From Calliopum simillimum (lineage: Eukaryota; Arthropoda; Insecta; Diptera; Lauxaniidae), in contig OX638372.1 in the NCBI GenBank assembly GCA_951812925.1, positions 44,886,245 to 44,950,244 on the forward strand: a stretch of DNA of 64,000 nt. The letters run 5' to 3'. Positions 13,165-33,499 of this stretch are shown here, piece by piece; the first letter of the stretch is position 1, and the number at the start of each line of letters is the position of its first letter. A program made the position numbers and the translations under genes. A model generated the notes under the pieces. It had not been told where the DNA came from and did no database searches. It saw only the letters and a program-made list of their open reading frames with translations.

Positions 13165-13540
13165 GGTGTGTGGTTAATTAGATATAAACTAACTAAATCG
13201 CCTAAGCCAGATAACTGAGAATGGGCTATAATTTGCGTTTTTTCTTAACGAAAGTTCAATATTTTTCGATTCCATTCGATGCTTTTCTAACTTTGAGACC
13301 AAACAATACTTATCTATTTCAATTCTTTGAAGAAATTTCTTTCAAGTTTGTCTATAAAACTTTTTGTTTTTGAAAACATGTCGCTGGCAGCCCTAGAATT
13401 TATGAATTAGTGATCACAGGGTGCTTTAGAAACTAAAAACTTGTATCGAAACTTTCTTCAACATCCTTTTAAATGCAGGGCTGATAATTGTTAAAGTACC
13501 ATTGCTACACTGCCAATTTTTTGGTTAACTATCAAGAATA
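13165..13540. repeat. Dispersed repeat shared with 6890-7085
   Basis: Carries AACTGAGAATGGGCTA and CAGGGCTGATAATTG with GGTTAACTATC, matching phrases at about 6.9-7.1 kb. Limits are approximate. Confidence 0.35.
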
Positions 13541-13544
13541 AGGA

Positions 13545-13733
13545 TACGAATTCGTACGAAAATAAAGTCGTGCGAAAAAAGTATGTTGCAATAAAAATAA
13601 GTGCATATAATTAATTTTTCAACATTCACCTTAAAAAAAATAGTACAAAGAGATGAATATTGAAAAATTATATATACTTGTTTTTAGTGGAACATGTTTT
13701 GTTCATACGACTAAATTTTCGTACGAATTCGTA
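13545..13733. mobile_element. Short TIR element with TACGAATTCGTACGAA ends
   Basis: A 189-bp element. The left end TACGAATTCGTACGAAAATA and the right end TTTTCGTACGAATTCGTA are inverse complements; with the adjoining AAGTCGT/ACGACTA the TIR is about 27 bp. The core TACGAATTCGTA is itself palindromic. Similar fragments (TTCGTATTTTAGCG, TTACGAATACGAA) occur at the very end of the window. Confidence 0.8.
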
Positions 13734-16679
13734 AATAATACAACTTTAAATAAGTGGCAATGGACTATAAATGTAACCGTTCAGAGGAAAAGGAACCTTA
13801 TGTTCAAAAAATCAAAACGATTTTTTAGCAATTTCTAAAATAAATTTTTTTTTTTGAATAAAATTACACCTCGCTGAATGGAAAATTCGAAAATATTGAA
13901 TGATTTTTCCATTTGAAAATCGTAAAATGAAAAACTCAAGTTTTTAGATATCGAAGTTCAAAGTTTATGAATGATCAATTTTAACAGGGTAGAGGTTTGA
14001 TAAGGCCACTTCTATTGATATTTGTATTTGATAATTGACCTTAAATCAATTGTAAACTGTCCACAACATGTCTAAGCACTAAAATCCACCTTTAAATGAA
14101 AATCGGTAAAATTGACCCCAACTCTTATTTTTAGCCGTACTGCAAAATTTTTGAGTGAAGATAAGGTCCCTTTTTCTCTGTACGGTCACAAATTATTATT
14201 TTTCTGTTTTTCGATACTTTCCACTAGTTGACTTTTCTCAACTTGAAACTTTATTTTAAATTGAATTAAGCTATAAACTTGTACTAGTAAAAAACTTTTC
14301 TCTGATCAAATTAAAATTACAAACTTATCAATGAGCAACTTCAAAGTTTTAAATACATCAAACTTAACAAATTGAATATATTACGAATTTTTCATTACCT
14401 AAGATCACATTTTTTCTGCAAAAATCATAAAATTATTTAGTTATTCTAAAGTCAACAAAATTAAAAATACTCGTATTTCAAATTATGTATAGGTAGCTCA
14501 ACTAAATCAAAAGTAACCTTGTAATGTTTGTGCTGCATAGTATGAACCACTACGCTAATAATTTTGATTTTCAGCCACTTGCTATGCAATTGGCATGTAA
14601 TTTATGTCAAAAAATCATTTTTTTGCTACTAGTTAATAATTTTATTGACTTTGTTTGATACGTTGAATTTTTGAACATTTTTTATATGCAATACAATAAT
14701 GTTTTATTTTATTATTAATAGCAGCAATTCAACTCATAAAAAGCCAAAGTGCATTGATCTTTTTTGTTTTTTCAACATTATTTATACTTAGCAATTAGAT
14801 ATACGTTTATTGAAAAAATACACAAACAATGTGCTTAAATTGTGGCATGCTCATAACAGTTGGCAATGGTTTTTGCCGTTTATGACGATCCACCTTTACC
14901 ATGCCTTATCGTAAATAATTCAGCCAGCATGTGCTTGGAATACTAAAATTCCCTCTGAACATATTACTTTTGTTTTTGTTTTGTCTTAGTTACTTTTATA
15001 TTAAAATGCTTAACAGTACTTTTTTTTCATTTGCTTGTACTTAAGTTAATTTATGCGCCATATTTATACAGACAAATTGTGCATATTCAATATAGAATTT
15101 ACATATGTATTCTTAGTATACATATAAATTTCTATATCTAATACCTACATGCTTGAATTTAAAATTTTTAAGAAGCTTCTAAAAAAAAATCTATTTCTGT
15201 TTGGTACGCGTTTATTTTGCCACAGTTAATTGTACACTTGATGGGTAAAGACTCTTTGCAATAAACTGGTTATATTTTGCTCATGCGATAGGTATACACG
15301 CTTATACGGCAAAATAACCGCGAGGAATTTTTATAGCAACCTCTTCTTTGTTTTTTAATTTTTATATACCTACTGTATACTTATACATCTATCTTCTACT
15401 TCTTTTGCTGTTTGAAACTGAAGACGTAATAGCTATGCGCCGCCGCCTTTTGGCTTAAGTTTAAGCCGGGCTCTACACTGTACTTGTCGTGTGTATGTCT
15501 GCTGTGTCTTTGACTTTGGCTTTGATTTTTCTACATTTTGTTTTGCATTTAGTTTACTTGCTTGCTTGCTAACTTGGCTCTTCACAACACCATCTAGGCT
15601 TGATTGTAAATGTGTTTTTTTTTTTCTTCATATCTTTTGCGAACTTGAGTCACTAGTCCACTATTTTTGCTGTTCGTTAAGTTAACGTTTTATTATATTA
15701 TTTTTGTCTCCCCTCCTTTTTATAGGGTGTTTAGTTTTATTATTGTTGCGGTTACCTTATTGTGAAAAGCCCCCTCCATGCGCTGCTTAGAAGTAGAGTT
15801 CCTCTACTTTGCTTTGATTTTTCTTTTCTTCTCTTTAATTTGTGCTGTAATTCTTTTGGAACTTAGCTTGGGCGTTCTCATGCTGGCTTTAGAATAGTCA
15901 AGAAAACCTTGATCTTGATCTCAAATGAACATGGTGCTGCGCTGGCTGGCTTGTAATTCAGGTTCTGATTTTCTATTTTTATAAATAATGCATATTATGG
16001 TGTTTTATATATGTGTCCGATTGTCTATCTGTCGGTTAGGCGGTTTGTCTTCATTTCGAGACCTTACAATTATCATTCTTTTTTTAATTTTGCAGTCAAT
16101 TTGCATTTATTGCTGCAATTATTAGCTGTTTTGATGACTAAAAGAGAGGGTGGTGATGGTACAGTGTGCTCTTATTGTGTGAGAACGCGTTATTGATGTA
16201 CATATAAGTTTGTATTTATGTATATAAGCAGCTCAAGCATGAACAACTTGCATCAGGTTCAATTGTTGTTTTTAATGTGAGCACATAAATATATTTGTGT
16301 TTTGTTAAAATAAACATTTATATACTTAAGAATACATTTTTATAAGATTACGTTTAACGAAATGTTTTTTATTGCATTTGTTTTAGTTGTTATTGTTAAT
16401 TTTATTTCTGAATATTTTTAAAATTGAAACGAGTTCTTTTTTTTTAGTTACATACATATGTATATACATATATTTCAAATCAACAGGTACGGTTGCCAAT
16501 AAAATTTCTTCGAGCCTTTGCTTTATCAATAATGATCAATTTTATCGGCTTATGCATCAAAACAGGTTATTGAAAACCGTTTTGAAAAAAGGCTTATAAA
16601 CGCCCAAAACTATCAAGTTTTTGACATAAATAAATGACAATTGGTAAATTTCTTCAACCTGAAGAATTAGCCGAAGAAT
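13734..16679. other. Non-coding DNA upstream of ovo
   Basis: AT-rich to about 14.8 kb, then more complex and less AT-rich to about 16.2 kb (for example GCGCCGCCGCC near 15438 and GCTGCGCTGGCTGGC near 15936). No open frame has recognisable domains. The richer part is a candidate enhancer or upstream-exon region of ovo, which is inference. Confidence 0.3.
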
Positions 16680-17037
16680 TAGCTGTGTCTTAGACGACAG
16701 TTTTCAGTGTTTAATTAAGCACTTTCTGAGAAACGTATGGGAAAGCAACAACTAAAGTGCTTAATTTAACACAGATAAATTTTGCGTGCTTAACTATTAA
16801 GCACAAAGTAGACTGTTGATGTTGCCATACTGCACTGAATATAAGATGTGTTTAATAGGATTTTAACATAGTGGCACCACATTTTAAACGATTACCTTGT
16901 CAAGCGGAGGAAAGTGGTGCGGAAACGAAAAGTACAATTAAGTAAAACAAAATAAGAAGAAGGAGATAGCACACAATCTCGTTTTAGAAGAACAGTGATA
17001 ACAATGTGTTAACACGCTGTCGTCTAAAACACAGCTA
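16680..17037. mobile_element. Short TIR element, AGACGACAG family member 2
   Basis: The left end TAGCTGTGTCTTAGACGACAG-like (16680-16700) and the right end CTGTCGTCTAAAACACAGCT (17017-17036) are inverse complements with one mismatch. The body is about 358 bp and non-coding. The inner TIR resembles the element at 8108. Confidence 0.8.
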
Positions 17038-17308
17038 TTATGGGCGCACTATATATTCTCATTTTTGTTAAAATAAAATTCTTGATAGCGTTTATAAAAT
17101 AATCATTTTCTTAAAAAATTGTTCTAAATGCATCTTTAGATAATCTCCATTAACAGTCGCTAGCTATTGGTTCGTAAGGTTATGCTGGTAAGAAAAGGGT
17201 TAATTTTGCTAAATGCAAGTTTTTGTAACACCATAAACACCCTGTTTGATCAGAGATCTATTACATTATTTTTCAACTTTTAAATAAAGCTTTCATACAT
17301 TTTATTGG

Positions 17309-17428
17309 GAGTGTTCCACAAAACGTGTAAGCTTTTCGAAAACCTCGTCGCTCGTAAAACTTAATTTTATATTGGTTTTGACAGATTTAACGAGCTCACA
17401 AGGCTTACACGTTTTGTGAAATATCTTC
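17309..17428. mobile_element. 120-bp TIR element, CACAAAACGTGTA family member 1
   Basis: The left GTGTTCCACAAAACGTGTAAG and the right CTTACACGTTTTGTGAAATA are inverse complements. A second member of the same length class sits at 43480-43602. Confidence 0.8.
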
Positions 17429-20327
17429 AGTATGCAAATACATGAATTTTAAAATAACGACAGATGGCGCCACTACTGCTTAAAAATTATACAACTTTTG
17501 ACTAAACAACAAACTCAAGAAATGTACATATGACATTTTCCAGGATTTTGGTCATAAATATATATTTTATATAGCTTTCTCTTGCTGCAATCTTCATGTG
17601 TCTGTGACTTTTAGTTATATACCGTGAAACCTGGATAGCTGGAATCTCCAAGAGACCAATATTTTAGTCTCAATTAAAGAAGTTCCCATTTACACAAACT
17701 TAAATTATTTTGGATTTTCCACACAGTATAAAAATTTTTCGAAACTCCTTGAATTTTTTTCTGAGGAGTCATATGAATTGCTACAGAAAATTTTTAAACA
17801 GACATGACAAAATCATTGACAAATCATAGCAATTTCTATTTTTTTTTTTTTTTTTTGTTTATACGATATGAAATTTTTGAACAAATTGTGTTTATTAAAA
17901 CAAAAACAACACAATTTTCCTCCAAAAAAAAAAAAATGCTTACGAAACTGATGAAAATGAAACATTCGATATATTGAATTTTGAAGGAAACTTATTATTA
18001 ATAATTTGCTCAATGCATTGAATGCGACAAAGCATTTCTTGTTTATTAAAAATATTTTTATGTCATAAAATTTTTTAGAAACCTTTTTGTCTGGCAATGT
18101 TATGAGAAAGCTTTCTACCGAACTCTCCCACTCACGCGCTCACTCTCTTTTCATTTCAACATGTTGCTATAATCTTTTACAATTTTCTGTTATGATTTGA
18201 TTTGTTCTTGTGCATAGTGGTACGATATGCCGTTCAATAAGTCCGTTTTGTTTTGTTTAAATTAACTGAAAACGTGATATTGTATATCCGCTATATTTTG
18301 GTGAATAAAAGATGTCATAAATAAAATTTTAATAAAATATTTATCCAGTAAAGTGAGAATTCTTATTCTGAATAGCTTAGTGAAATACTTTAATACACTG
18401 ATGCAGAAAAATCCACAAACAATTTGGGACCTAATCAGAAATTCTACTAGTTATAATAGTGTAGAATTTATAAAAAATCGCAGAGTCCTTAAAATATCAT
18501 CTAAACTCATTTTGCAAAGGAATCCTTATAAAATGACAACAGCAGCAGGTGAATTTTTGCAGAACTGGGTAATTTTGTATTTTAAATATTTCTTTATAGG
18601 TACTGCTTAGTTTTAAAGCCTTATTAAAATAACAGTATTGGTTGCAGTTATCCTTCGGTATTTTTTTTTTTTTTTTTTTTGTTTGAAAAAAACGTTATAT
18701 TTGATTTACCAAGTCCATGAAAAATGCAAATAACTGTTTGTAATTCGCTATTGTACATCAAGTGAAAGTGCGGGCTTTAGATTGTTTTTTAAAGTTATGA
18801 AAGTTTTCAATTGCTCCAGCCCGGAAATAAATAAACGTGATGAGGTAAAAGGATTTGAAATTGCCATTGTAGTTTTTTTAAACCTATTTAAACACACATG
18901 TGTTAATATCATTTGAAAAATAATCTTATGAGCTTCAAAGCAACTGCACAAAAGTTTGAAATCTATTATGTAGTTTTCAAAATAATACCAACGATTTTTA
19001 TAAAATTTGTTCAATTTTTTAAAATTGCCTTCATTTAAAAAAAGAAAAATATATTTAGTACATACATATAAAAAAATCGTTAGGTATATCTTATAGATAT
19101 GTATCATGTGTATGTTTATTACTGATTTTAGTTTCCATAATTCACTTTTAACAAAAAACTCTTGTAGGCATGTAATTTTTTATCTTGAAGTAAAACTTCT
19201 TTTAGTAGCAAAAGTTTGAGGTTGCTCCATAACCGTTATATCTCACAAACTATACAAGCTATTTAATTGTTCCAAAAGTAGGTGTTATCAAATAAGTGCC
19301 ACGTCTTCTTTCCAAAAATGATTCACCTACACGTGTTTCACGCTAATCTTTAATATAATACAAGTGCATTTAACAAGCATAAAATTAGTACATAACATAT
19401 TTCTGTAGCCACAAAGGAAAATAACAAAAGTACCTAGGCTCATATAAAGAATTTAGTTTGTTTTGTCTTGTGATCCCCTGTCAGCTAATGTTGCTTTGTC
19501 TTGTTAATAGAACAGTTTTGTAAATACCTATACCAAATAACTGCAATGACCATTATATTGGTTTTAGATTTACGCAGACACCTATTTCACAATTAATCAT
19601 GGGAATAAGTACTTAGTATGATAAAGATATTTAAAGTGCATCAAAATTGTTAATATAATTTTTACTTGCTACAATAAACAATAACCAATAACTGTTTATA
19701 ATTCTGGTCCAATAATATATATTTTGATTTAAAGCCCACATGAAAAAGTGCAGATTTTTATTTATTTGTTTTAAATCAATAAAAAAAGTTTTTTGTTATT
19801 ATAAATGTAGAAACAGAGGAACAAATGACATATCTATCAAATCAAAAGATGTAAATCAAGCTTCCTCTATATTGTTACAAAGGTGTGAGTTGATAATTAT
19901 TTTTTTGTGAAAAATATCACCCCTTTCAAAAAAAAAAATTTAAAAAATTTTTCAATCGTCATATCTCGAAAACTTTGCATCAAATTGAGAACTCAGGTAT
20001 ATAATTTTTGTATTATTTGTTAAAATACCTTTCATATCTATGACATAAACATTTTATTAATCGATTCAGAGGTTGGCAACTTAAAACAAAATATATGTAT
20101 TCGGTTCTTCAGATGGCTATATCTGCAAAACTAGTTAAAAGCGACACTTTGGTGTTGTTGTTATTTGTTTTTAAAGCACTCTTAAGAAGTTATTGTTGTC
20201 AGCGAATTTATCCGTGAATAGATTTTGTTCCGATTTTTTTTTTTTTTAATCTTAATCGATTTCCGTTGGCCCTCGATTTGACAATTTTTTTATACAAATC
20301 GACCCAAAATAAGTCGAAAATTTAAAA
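17429..20327. other. AT-rich non-coding DNA
   Basis: No gene supported. At about 19960-20120 the phrases ATATCTCGAAAACTTTG and AAAATACCTTTCAT match a stretch at about 61640-61715, so an old dispersed repeat is present. T-tracts lie at 17839-17857 and 18660-18680. Confidence 0.35.
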
Positions 20328-20751
20328 GCTTTGTTTGACGATTGCTCTAGAGTACTCTAGAGCAAGTAAGAGCAGTCTAAAGTGTTCGTTGAAAGTTTTT
20401 TCTGCTCTAGCTTGCTCAATTCTACTCGATGAGTCTACTGCTCTGTTTGCTCTTATCTGCTCTAGATTTTTATGTAGAGCAGGTTGGAGCAGCAAATTTT
20501 CATAAGAAAAAGCAAAACAAAATAAATATTTTAAAAATTTGTCTTCAATTTTGATATTTATATTTTATTTTTAACGTAAAAAAATGTAAATATTTCTAAA
20601 TTTTTGCTGATTTTCTCAAAGTTGCTTGTTTTGTGTTTTTTGAAATTTCTGCTCTGCCCTACTCTATTCTAGCCTGATCTAAAAGTAAAATGACATTTTT
20701 CAAAAGCTGCTCTACTCTACTCTGATCTAAGTTCGTCAAACAAAGCTAAAA
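20328..20751. mobile_element. TIR element with TGCTCT(A/G)-rich body
   Basis: Ends AGCTTTGTTTGACGA (left) and TCGTCAAACAAAGCT (right) are perfect inverse complements. Both subterminal parts carry many copies of TGCTCTA, TGCTCTG, CTACTCT and their complements, including the palindrome-like run CTCTAGAGTACTCTAGAG. The middle is plain AT-rich. hAT-type elements often carry short subterminal motif clusters, but I saw no clear 8-bp target duplication, so the superfamily is open. Confidence 0.75.
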
Positions 20752-21376
20752 TAAATATTGAAGAATTTCACAAAATAGTTAAATTAGACTATTTTTTCAC
20801 ACAAATAAATAAGATAAAAACTTTTTCAAAATAGTTTTCTTGTATTATTTAATTTAAATGATCTATTTTGGATCATTTTATGTGAAAACACTATCAAATC
20901 TTCGTTTTTTCAGTATTCTTGTTTTATTTAAGCTTGAATATGAGGTAGTTTGGGTCGTTTTAGCTGAAAACAATCTAACTTATTCTGAAATTATTTCAAT
21001 ATTATGGCATTCTTTAAGGCTTGATAACTCGAAAACAAAGCAAGATATTGAAAAATTTAATTTAATAAAGTAAAGTACAATAAGATACCTGCTATGTTGA
21101 TTTATAAAAAACATCGCCAAATCGAGTGGCCACGGAAATCGAAGCATAAATATAAATCGAGCTCTACGCAGCTACCAATGCGCCTTACTTTTTACTATAA
21201 AGTTTAAACTTAAAAAAAAATTATATAAATATTCTACAATACATATTTATTAAACAGAAGCTCAAATTTCGCCCACTGTGCTCGGGAAAATAAAGAGACC
21301 AAAACAAAAACAATGCAACAAGTTGCTACTCTCTCGATGCTTTTTTTTTGCATTTCCAGGAATTTTGTATCAGAAA
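20752..21376. other. DNA just upstream of the first visible ovo exon
   Basis: No element or gene recognised; possibly promoter-proximal DNA of the germline ovo transcript. ATAAATATAAATC near 21150 is a loose TATA-like string. I cannot place a transcription start. Confidence 0.3.
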
Positions 21377-21507
21377 ACAGTTAGGTTGGCAACTATGTAC
21401 AGCAGCGAAAAAACAGTTATTTGAATTCGGTGCAAATTGCGTTAAAAGATTGGACTTTTGAGAAAAAATTTAATTTCTTTTAATAAAAAAGTGTGCAAAT
21501 ACCGTTA
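21377..21507 (+). promoter_or_regulatory. Cluster of three OVO-like sites upstream of ovo exon
   Basis: Three same-orientation matches to the core ACNGTTA: 21377-21383 (ACAGTTA), 21413-21419 (ACAGTTA) and 21501-21507 (ACCGTTA). The published Drosophila OVO site is, as I recall, ACNGTTACA, so the last two bases differ here. Drosophila OVO binds its own core promoters, so the position 165-295 bp ahead of the exon makes autoregulation plausible. Function is inference. Confidence 0.35.
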
Positions 21508-21671
21508 ACTACTGTGCTTAAAAGCAGAATAATTAGTTTTTTTTCATTAAAAAATACTTAAATTCGTGAATTTTGTTTTAAGGCAAAAAACAAGAACAAC
21601 TTAATTTTAAATTGCGCCTTATTTTATTGAATTTGATTTTTAATTTTCTTTCTTTTCCATTTATTTTCCAG

Positions 21672-29442
<7,771 letters not shown>

Positions 29443-29715
29443 AATCTTTTAAAGCGAGAATAATTTTATATTTGTACTTAAACTTTTGTACCCCAACCCC
29501 CGCCCTATACAGACTAAAACAATATGTTTTATTATATTTTAACTGCCCAAAAAAAGAGATTATTAAAACACAGAATTACACTAAACTGCGTGGGACAATT
29601 TGCTGTGCAAACTGTTTCAATTAAATTATAATACGAAATGAGTATACCATACCGTACATTATATTTTTGCGTAGAATTTTGTTTTAAGTTTATATAAAAA
29701 ACTCACATACTTATT
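29443..29715 (+). other. ovo: Proximal 3' UTR of ovo (inferred)
   Basis: Non-coding DNA after the stop. No AATAAA is present before the next element; the variant ATTAAA occurs at 29562 and 29620. The 3' UTR may run on through the following element. Confidence 0.45.
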
Positions 29716-30552
29716 ACGCCAGTCTTTTGGTGATTTAAAAAAAAAAAAGATTCGAGTAGTCCAAATTTTTTCCCGGGATTTTGTTCAACAACGTATTTGG
29801 ACATGTTTTCTATTGTACAAAAAATTTCAAAATTATTGGAGTACTTCGTTTTTTATGCGATTTTTTGTCGAATTTATTTTATTTTGGCCTTTCGCAAGCA
29901 CACAAGGTAAAATAAAAGTTAATTTCGAATCCGGTATCAGAATTGCTCTATTGCTCGTGGTTTTTGAGATATCATAACCTAAAAGTTAAAAAACACCGTT
30001 TTTCGCTATTATTCAGTTTATATAACAAAACAAGATAATTTTTAAGCGTAAAACTCGATATGACAGCTTTAAGTTATATTTTAAATTCCACTCCGAATTA
30101 TATCTGTATCTATTTTTATCTCAGAAATATACTAACCTAAAAATTATTTTTGAGGTTATGTATAGACGCACAAAATTTGTCTGCTCTGTTCCATAGACTG
30201 TATTATTTAGTACTTTTTTTTTAATTTTAAGGCTATATCTCGAAAATCATAAGCAAAATAATGTAATTCTGATTCCGTATTCACAATTGCTCTAAGGATT
30301 CTGAAATATATTGTTGAAAACATGCCCAAATACGTTGTTGAGTAAAGTTCCGTAAAAAAATTGGAGTTTTGATTTTTTTTTTTTAACCCTTTAACGACTA
30401 AAAACAAATATGTATGTTTGCCAGCAACCTATTTGCTTGGACGAAAGTTATATTAACCTCCGTTACTTCGATTTTGTACTATTTTTATTTTGAAATATTT
30501 TCGTGCGTTTGGACCCGGTCGTTAAAAGTTTAAATCGCCAAAAGACTGGCGT
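29716..30552. mobile_element. 837-bp TIR element downstream of ovo
   Basis: Left ACGCCAGTCTTTTGGTGATT and right AATCGCCAAAAGACTGGCGT pair with one mismatch. The inner phrase TTTAACGACTAAAAACAAAT, then CAACCTATTTGCTTGGACGA, recurs in diverged form in the Nadsyn intron at about 49275-49385. The central part carries TTTTTGAGATATCATAACCT-like text also found in the foldbacks at 27027 and 42196. Confidence 0.75.
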
Positions 30553-32510
30553 GTGTGTTATTGATATATTGCGTAAAATTTTTTTTTATATATTTTCGTA
30601 TAAATTTGAATTAAAAAGATTGTTGAAGTCATTTTAAGTTTTACTTTTTCATCAATATCTAAAACTATTGAGTTTCATATGCTTTAATATTTAAAATTAT
30701 ACTTACAAAACTTGTAAAACCATTAACCTCATACGTTGTATATTTTATAAAGAGAAAAAAAATCTATGGTTCAACTTTAGAAGTTTGACACTGAAACACT
30801 TAATTGTTAAAAAACAAAAAAACCTACTGTTTTACACATCTAACTTAGCACTGTACAAAAAGAAAATTTTAAATTAAGATAAAACTAAACTTATTATTAA
30901 TATTATTATTATTATTTTTTTTTTACATAAAGTTTTGAATTTCTTTTATGCTTTCATTTAAAAAAATAAGGAATTTTTTAAGAAAATTTCTCTTAAACAA
31001 AAGAAGTTGCTTTGATACAAGCAAACCGATCATGTCACTTACTAAAACTTATTTTGTAAAACTAATTTAATTTTATTAAAATATTTGTTAAGTTAACTAA
31101 ACTAATTGGAAACGTTAAAACTACAAAGAGGCGTAATTAAAAATTGAAGTGAAACACAGAAACAGCAAAAACAAATTGCGTTGAATTTTTTTGCGTTTTT
31201 TCTCATATTACAAATGATTTGTTTATTTCTGCTGCTAACAAACATTATGCTGTTACTGTTCATAAATGAAGTTTTAGCTTAAGTTTAGCATTTAATGATT
31301 AGCGTTAGTGTAAAAACCACCAATTGTACTGATTTGAATCTCTTTTTTTTTTATTTCTAGCAATACATTTTTCGTTTATTAATTTAACTTTTCTTATATA
31401 GAAGAAAGAAAACATTTTCAATAATTATACGTATGTAAATGCAAAAAAAAAAACTAGTGTTTAATTTTAAAGGCTTTATTTATCTAGCATATAAATATAG
31501 GAAATATAACTTTGTTTATGAACAGCAAACAGTTTATGGAAGGAACAGACACAACACGAAAGTAACGCTGCTTGTGCCGTAGTTGCAATTGCTGGTTACA
31601 CCTTAAAATAACAGGAGGATACCAGCTGCTGCACTGCGCAGCATAAGTGTTGCTGCTGCTTGTTCGTCGCATTTGCGTTCTTGTGAATTAAATCGGGTTA
31701 ATTGTGCAATCATTGGTGATGGTTTTTATTTTAAATATACATACATACATACATAATTAACAACATAAATACTATATTATACATTAAAATAATTAATAAA
31801 CGTATTTAAGTGATAGTGATACTTTTTATGAAAAGTACTTTTTCAAAACGAAAAATTTATTTACATAAAAAAAAAAAAAAAACAAATGCGGAAAATAAAG
31901 AAATTAAATAGTTTTTGGCAAAATAATGATTACAAAATTATTAAAAAAAAAAAAAAAAAAAATATTTGAATTTTAAGTTTTTTGTTAATTTTTTTAAGTT
32001 TTTCCTTTTTCACATAGTCCAGAAATAATGTGACGACACCGACTTTAGTTTTAATAAATAATATTATGCATATTAAAAATTCTTTTAGCGTGAATTGAAA
32101 TCTATTTTAAGTTTTATTGCATATTGAGAATTTTTCGCTAATAAAAAAATTAGTAGCTTATTTTCTATTTTCTCATTTATTTAAAAGCATTGAATTTCTA
32201 AGACAATTACATAAAAACGAATTTCTTGTAGCTTCATGAAAGCTAAAACAATTATGAAAATCGCTTTAGTTAATGAATTTCAAAACTGTAATTATTAAAA
32301 AAAAATAAAAAAAATCATAATAAAATCGAGAAATAAATATAAAATTTTTTAAAAATTATTTTGTGTTTTTATTCGGTAGGAGGATTTATAAAAAACTAAA
32401 TTTTCAGACGTGTTTTATATAAAACCCTAAGGTTAAATATATAAAAACATTTGAGGGCAAAGAGAATGCTGATTAGCTTGCTAGATAGACATAATTGACA
32501 TCTTGAAATA
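30553..32510. other. AT-rich non-coding DNA between ovo and the next repeats
   Basis: Contains many AATAAA strings, A-tracts (31866-31882, 31946-31963) and an ACAT microsatellite near 31740. The part at 31540-31680 is less AT-rich and unique-looking. Distal ovo 3' UTR and polyadenylation sites could lie here. No gene recognised. Confidence 0.35.
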
Positions 32511-32621
32511 TAGGGGGCTATCGTGAATAAATATTTCAAAAGAATTTTCTCAGACTGCCTTGCATTCTTTGTTGCAGTTTAAGAAAATTCCCCGGGAATC
32601 TTGATTCACGATAACCCCCAT
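32511..32621. mobile_element. 111-bp TIR element
   Basis: Left TAGGGGGCTATCGTGAAT and right ATTCACGATAACCCCCATA pair. The body is short and non-coding. It directly abuts the truncated hAT-type copy that follows. Confidence 0.8.
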
Positions 32622-32627
32622 AGTGTA

Positions 32628-32961
32628 CTTTTCTTTACTCGCGCTTTTAACACTGAACTGAAGTATTTGATCCAAATATTCAAGATTATGATTCAAATCT
32701 TAAATGTACACTGAATTAATTTTGGCACAGGAGTACATTATCTTGTTTTATCAGTGTCGGAAAATAAAACGACCGCAACAAATACTTCAGTATACTGTAT
32801 TTTATACAAACCAATACTTCAGGTCAGCGAGGAGAAAAGCACAGTAATATTTATGACAAGGTAACACTTGCATTTGATAAATAAAAACCGGATACAAGCC
32901 ATAACGTATCTTGAAGCGAAATGCCTGAAAACTCCAACGAGACGCCATGTGCAGACCCCTT
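32628..32961. mobile_element. Truncated hAT-type element, copy D
   Basis: The right end GCCATGTGCAGACCCCT is the inverse of the left end of copy A, and the adjoining CTGAAAACTCCAACGAGACG pairs with the same part of copy A. The left side starts with TTTACTCGCGC...CACTGAACTGAAGTATTTG and lacks about 30 bp of terminal repeat, apparently lost where the 111-bp element abuts. Confidence 0.75.
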
Positions 32962-33499
32962 ATAAGTATTTATTGTTATCTGTTACAAATACTTTGGGTG
33001 TAAGTATCCCCACTGACCCTCGGTTTTTGCCGAACATTTTAAACGTTTGGGTGCTCCCTACTGTATTGACCTCTGTTGAAGCTGTCGTTATACTTATAAA
33101 GGTGTGAAGTACTTATTCTTTCTGAAGGAGTAGTTTGAGTCTGTTGAAGGTATACGCTAAAAATTTTTCAGGAAAGCAAATTTTAATTTTTAGTTGATAT
33201 GAAAAAATCAATATATCCGGTTTTTCAAGTTGTTTTTCTAAGGATCTACATGTCCTAGACCAAACCTGGTTTTGCCAGCTTGTAGATCTCACCGAGAACA
33301 ATACCCTGGACTACATAGTTAATTTTCACAAAAAAATACCTAGTTGTGCCATCTTCGCACAGATAGTATCTTGTAAATAACGTTTATTCGCACAAACATT
33401 ATTCGCAGTACTTGCATGAAAAAAATCTTAAGACCATACAAAGAAAGAAACGGATAGTTTTGCTACCCATTCCGACAATTTCACCACTAAGAGGATGTA
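32962..33499. other. Non-coding DNA
   Basis: No gene, hairpin or repeat family recognised. Confidence 0.35.
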
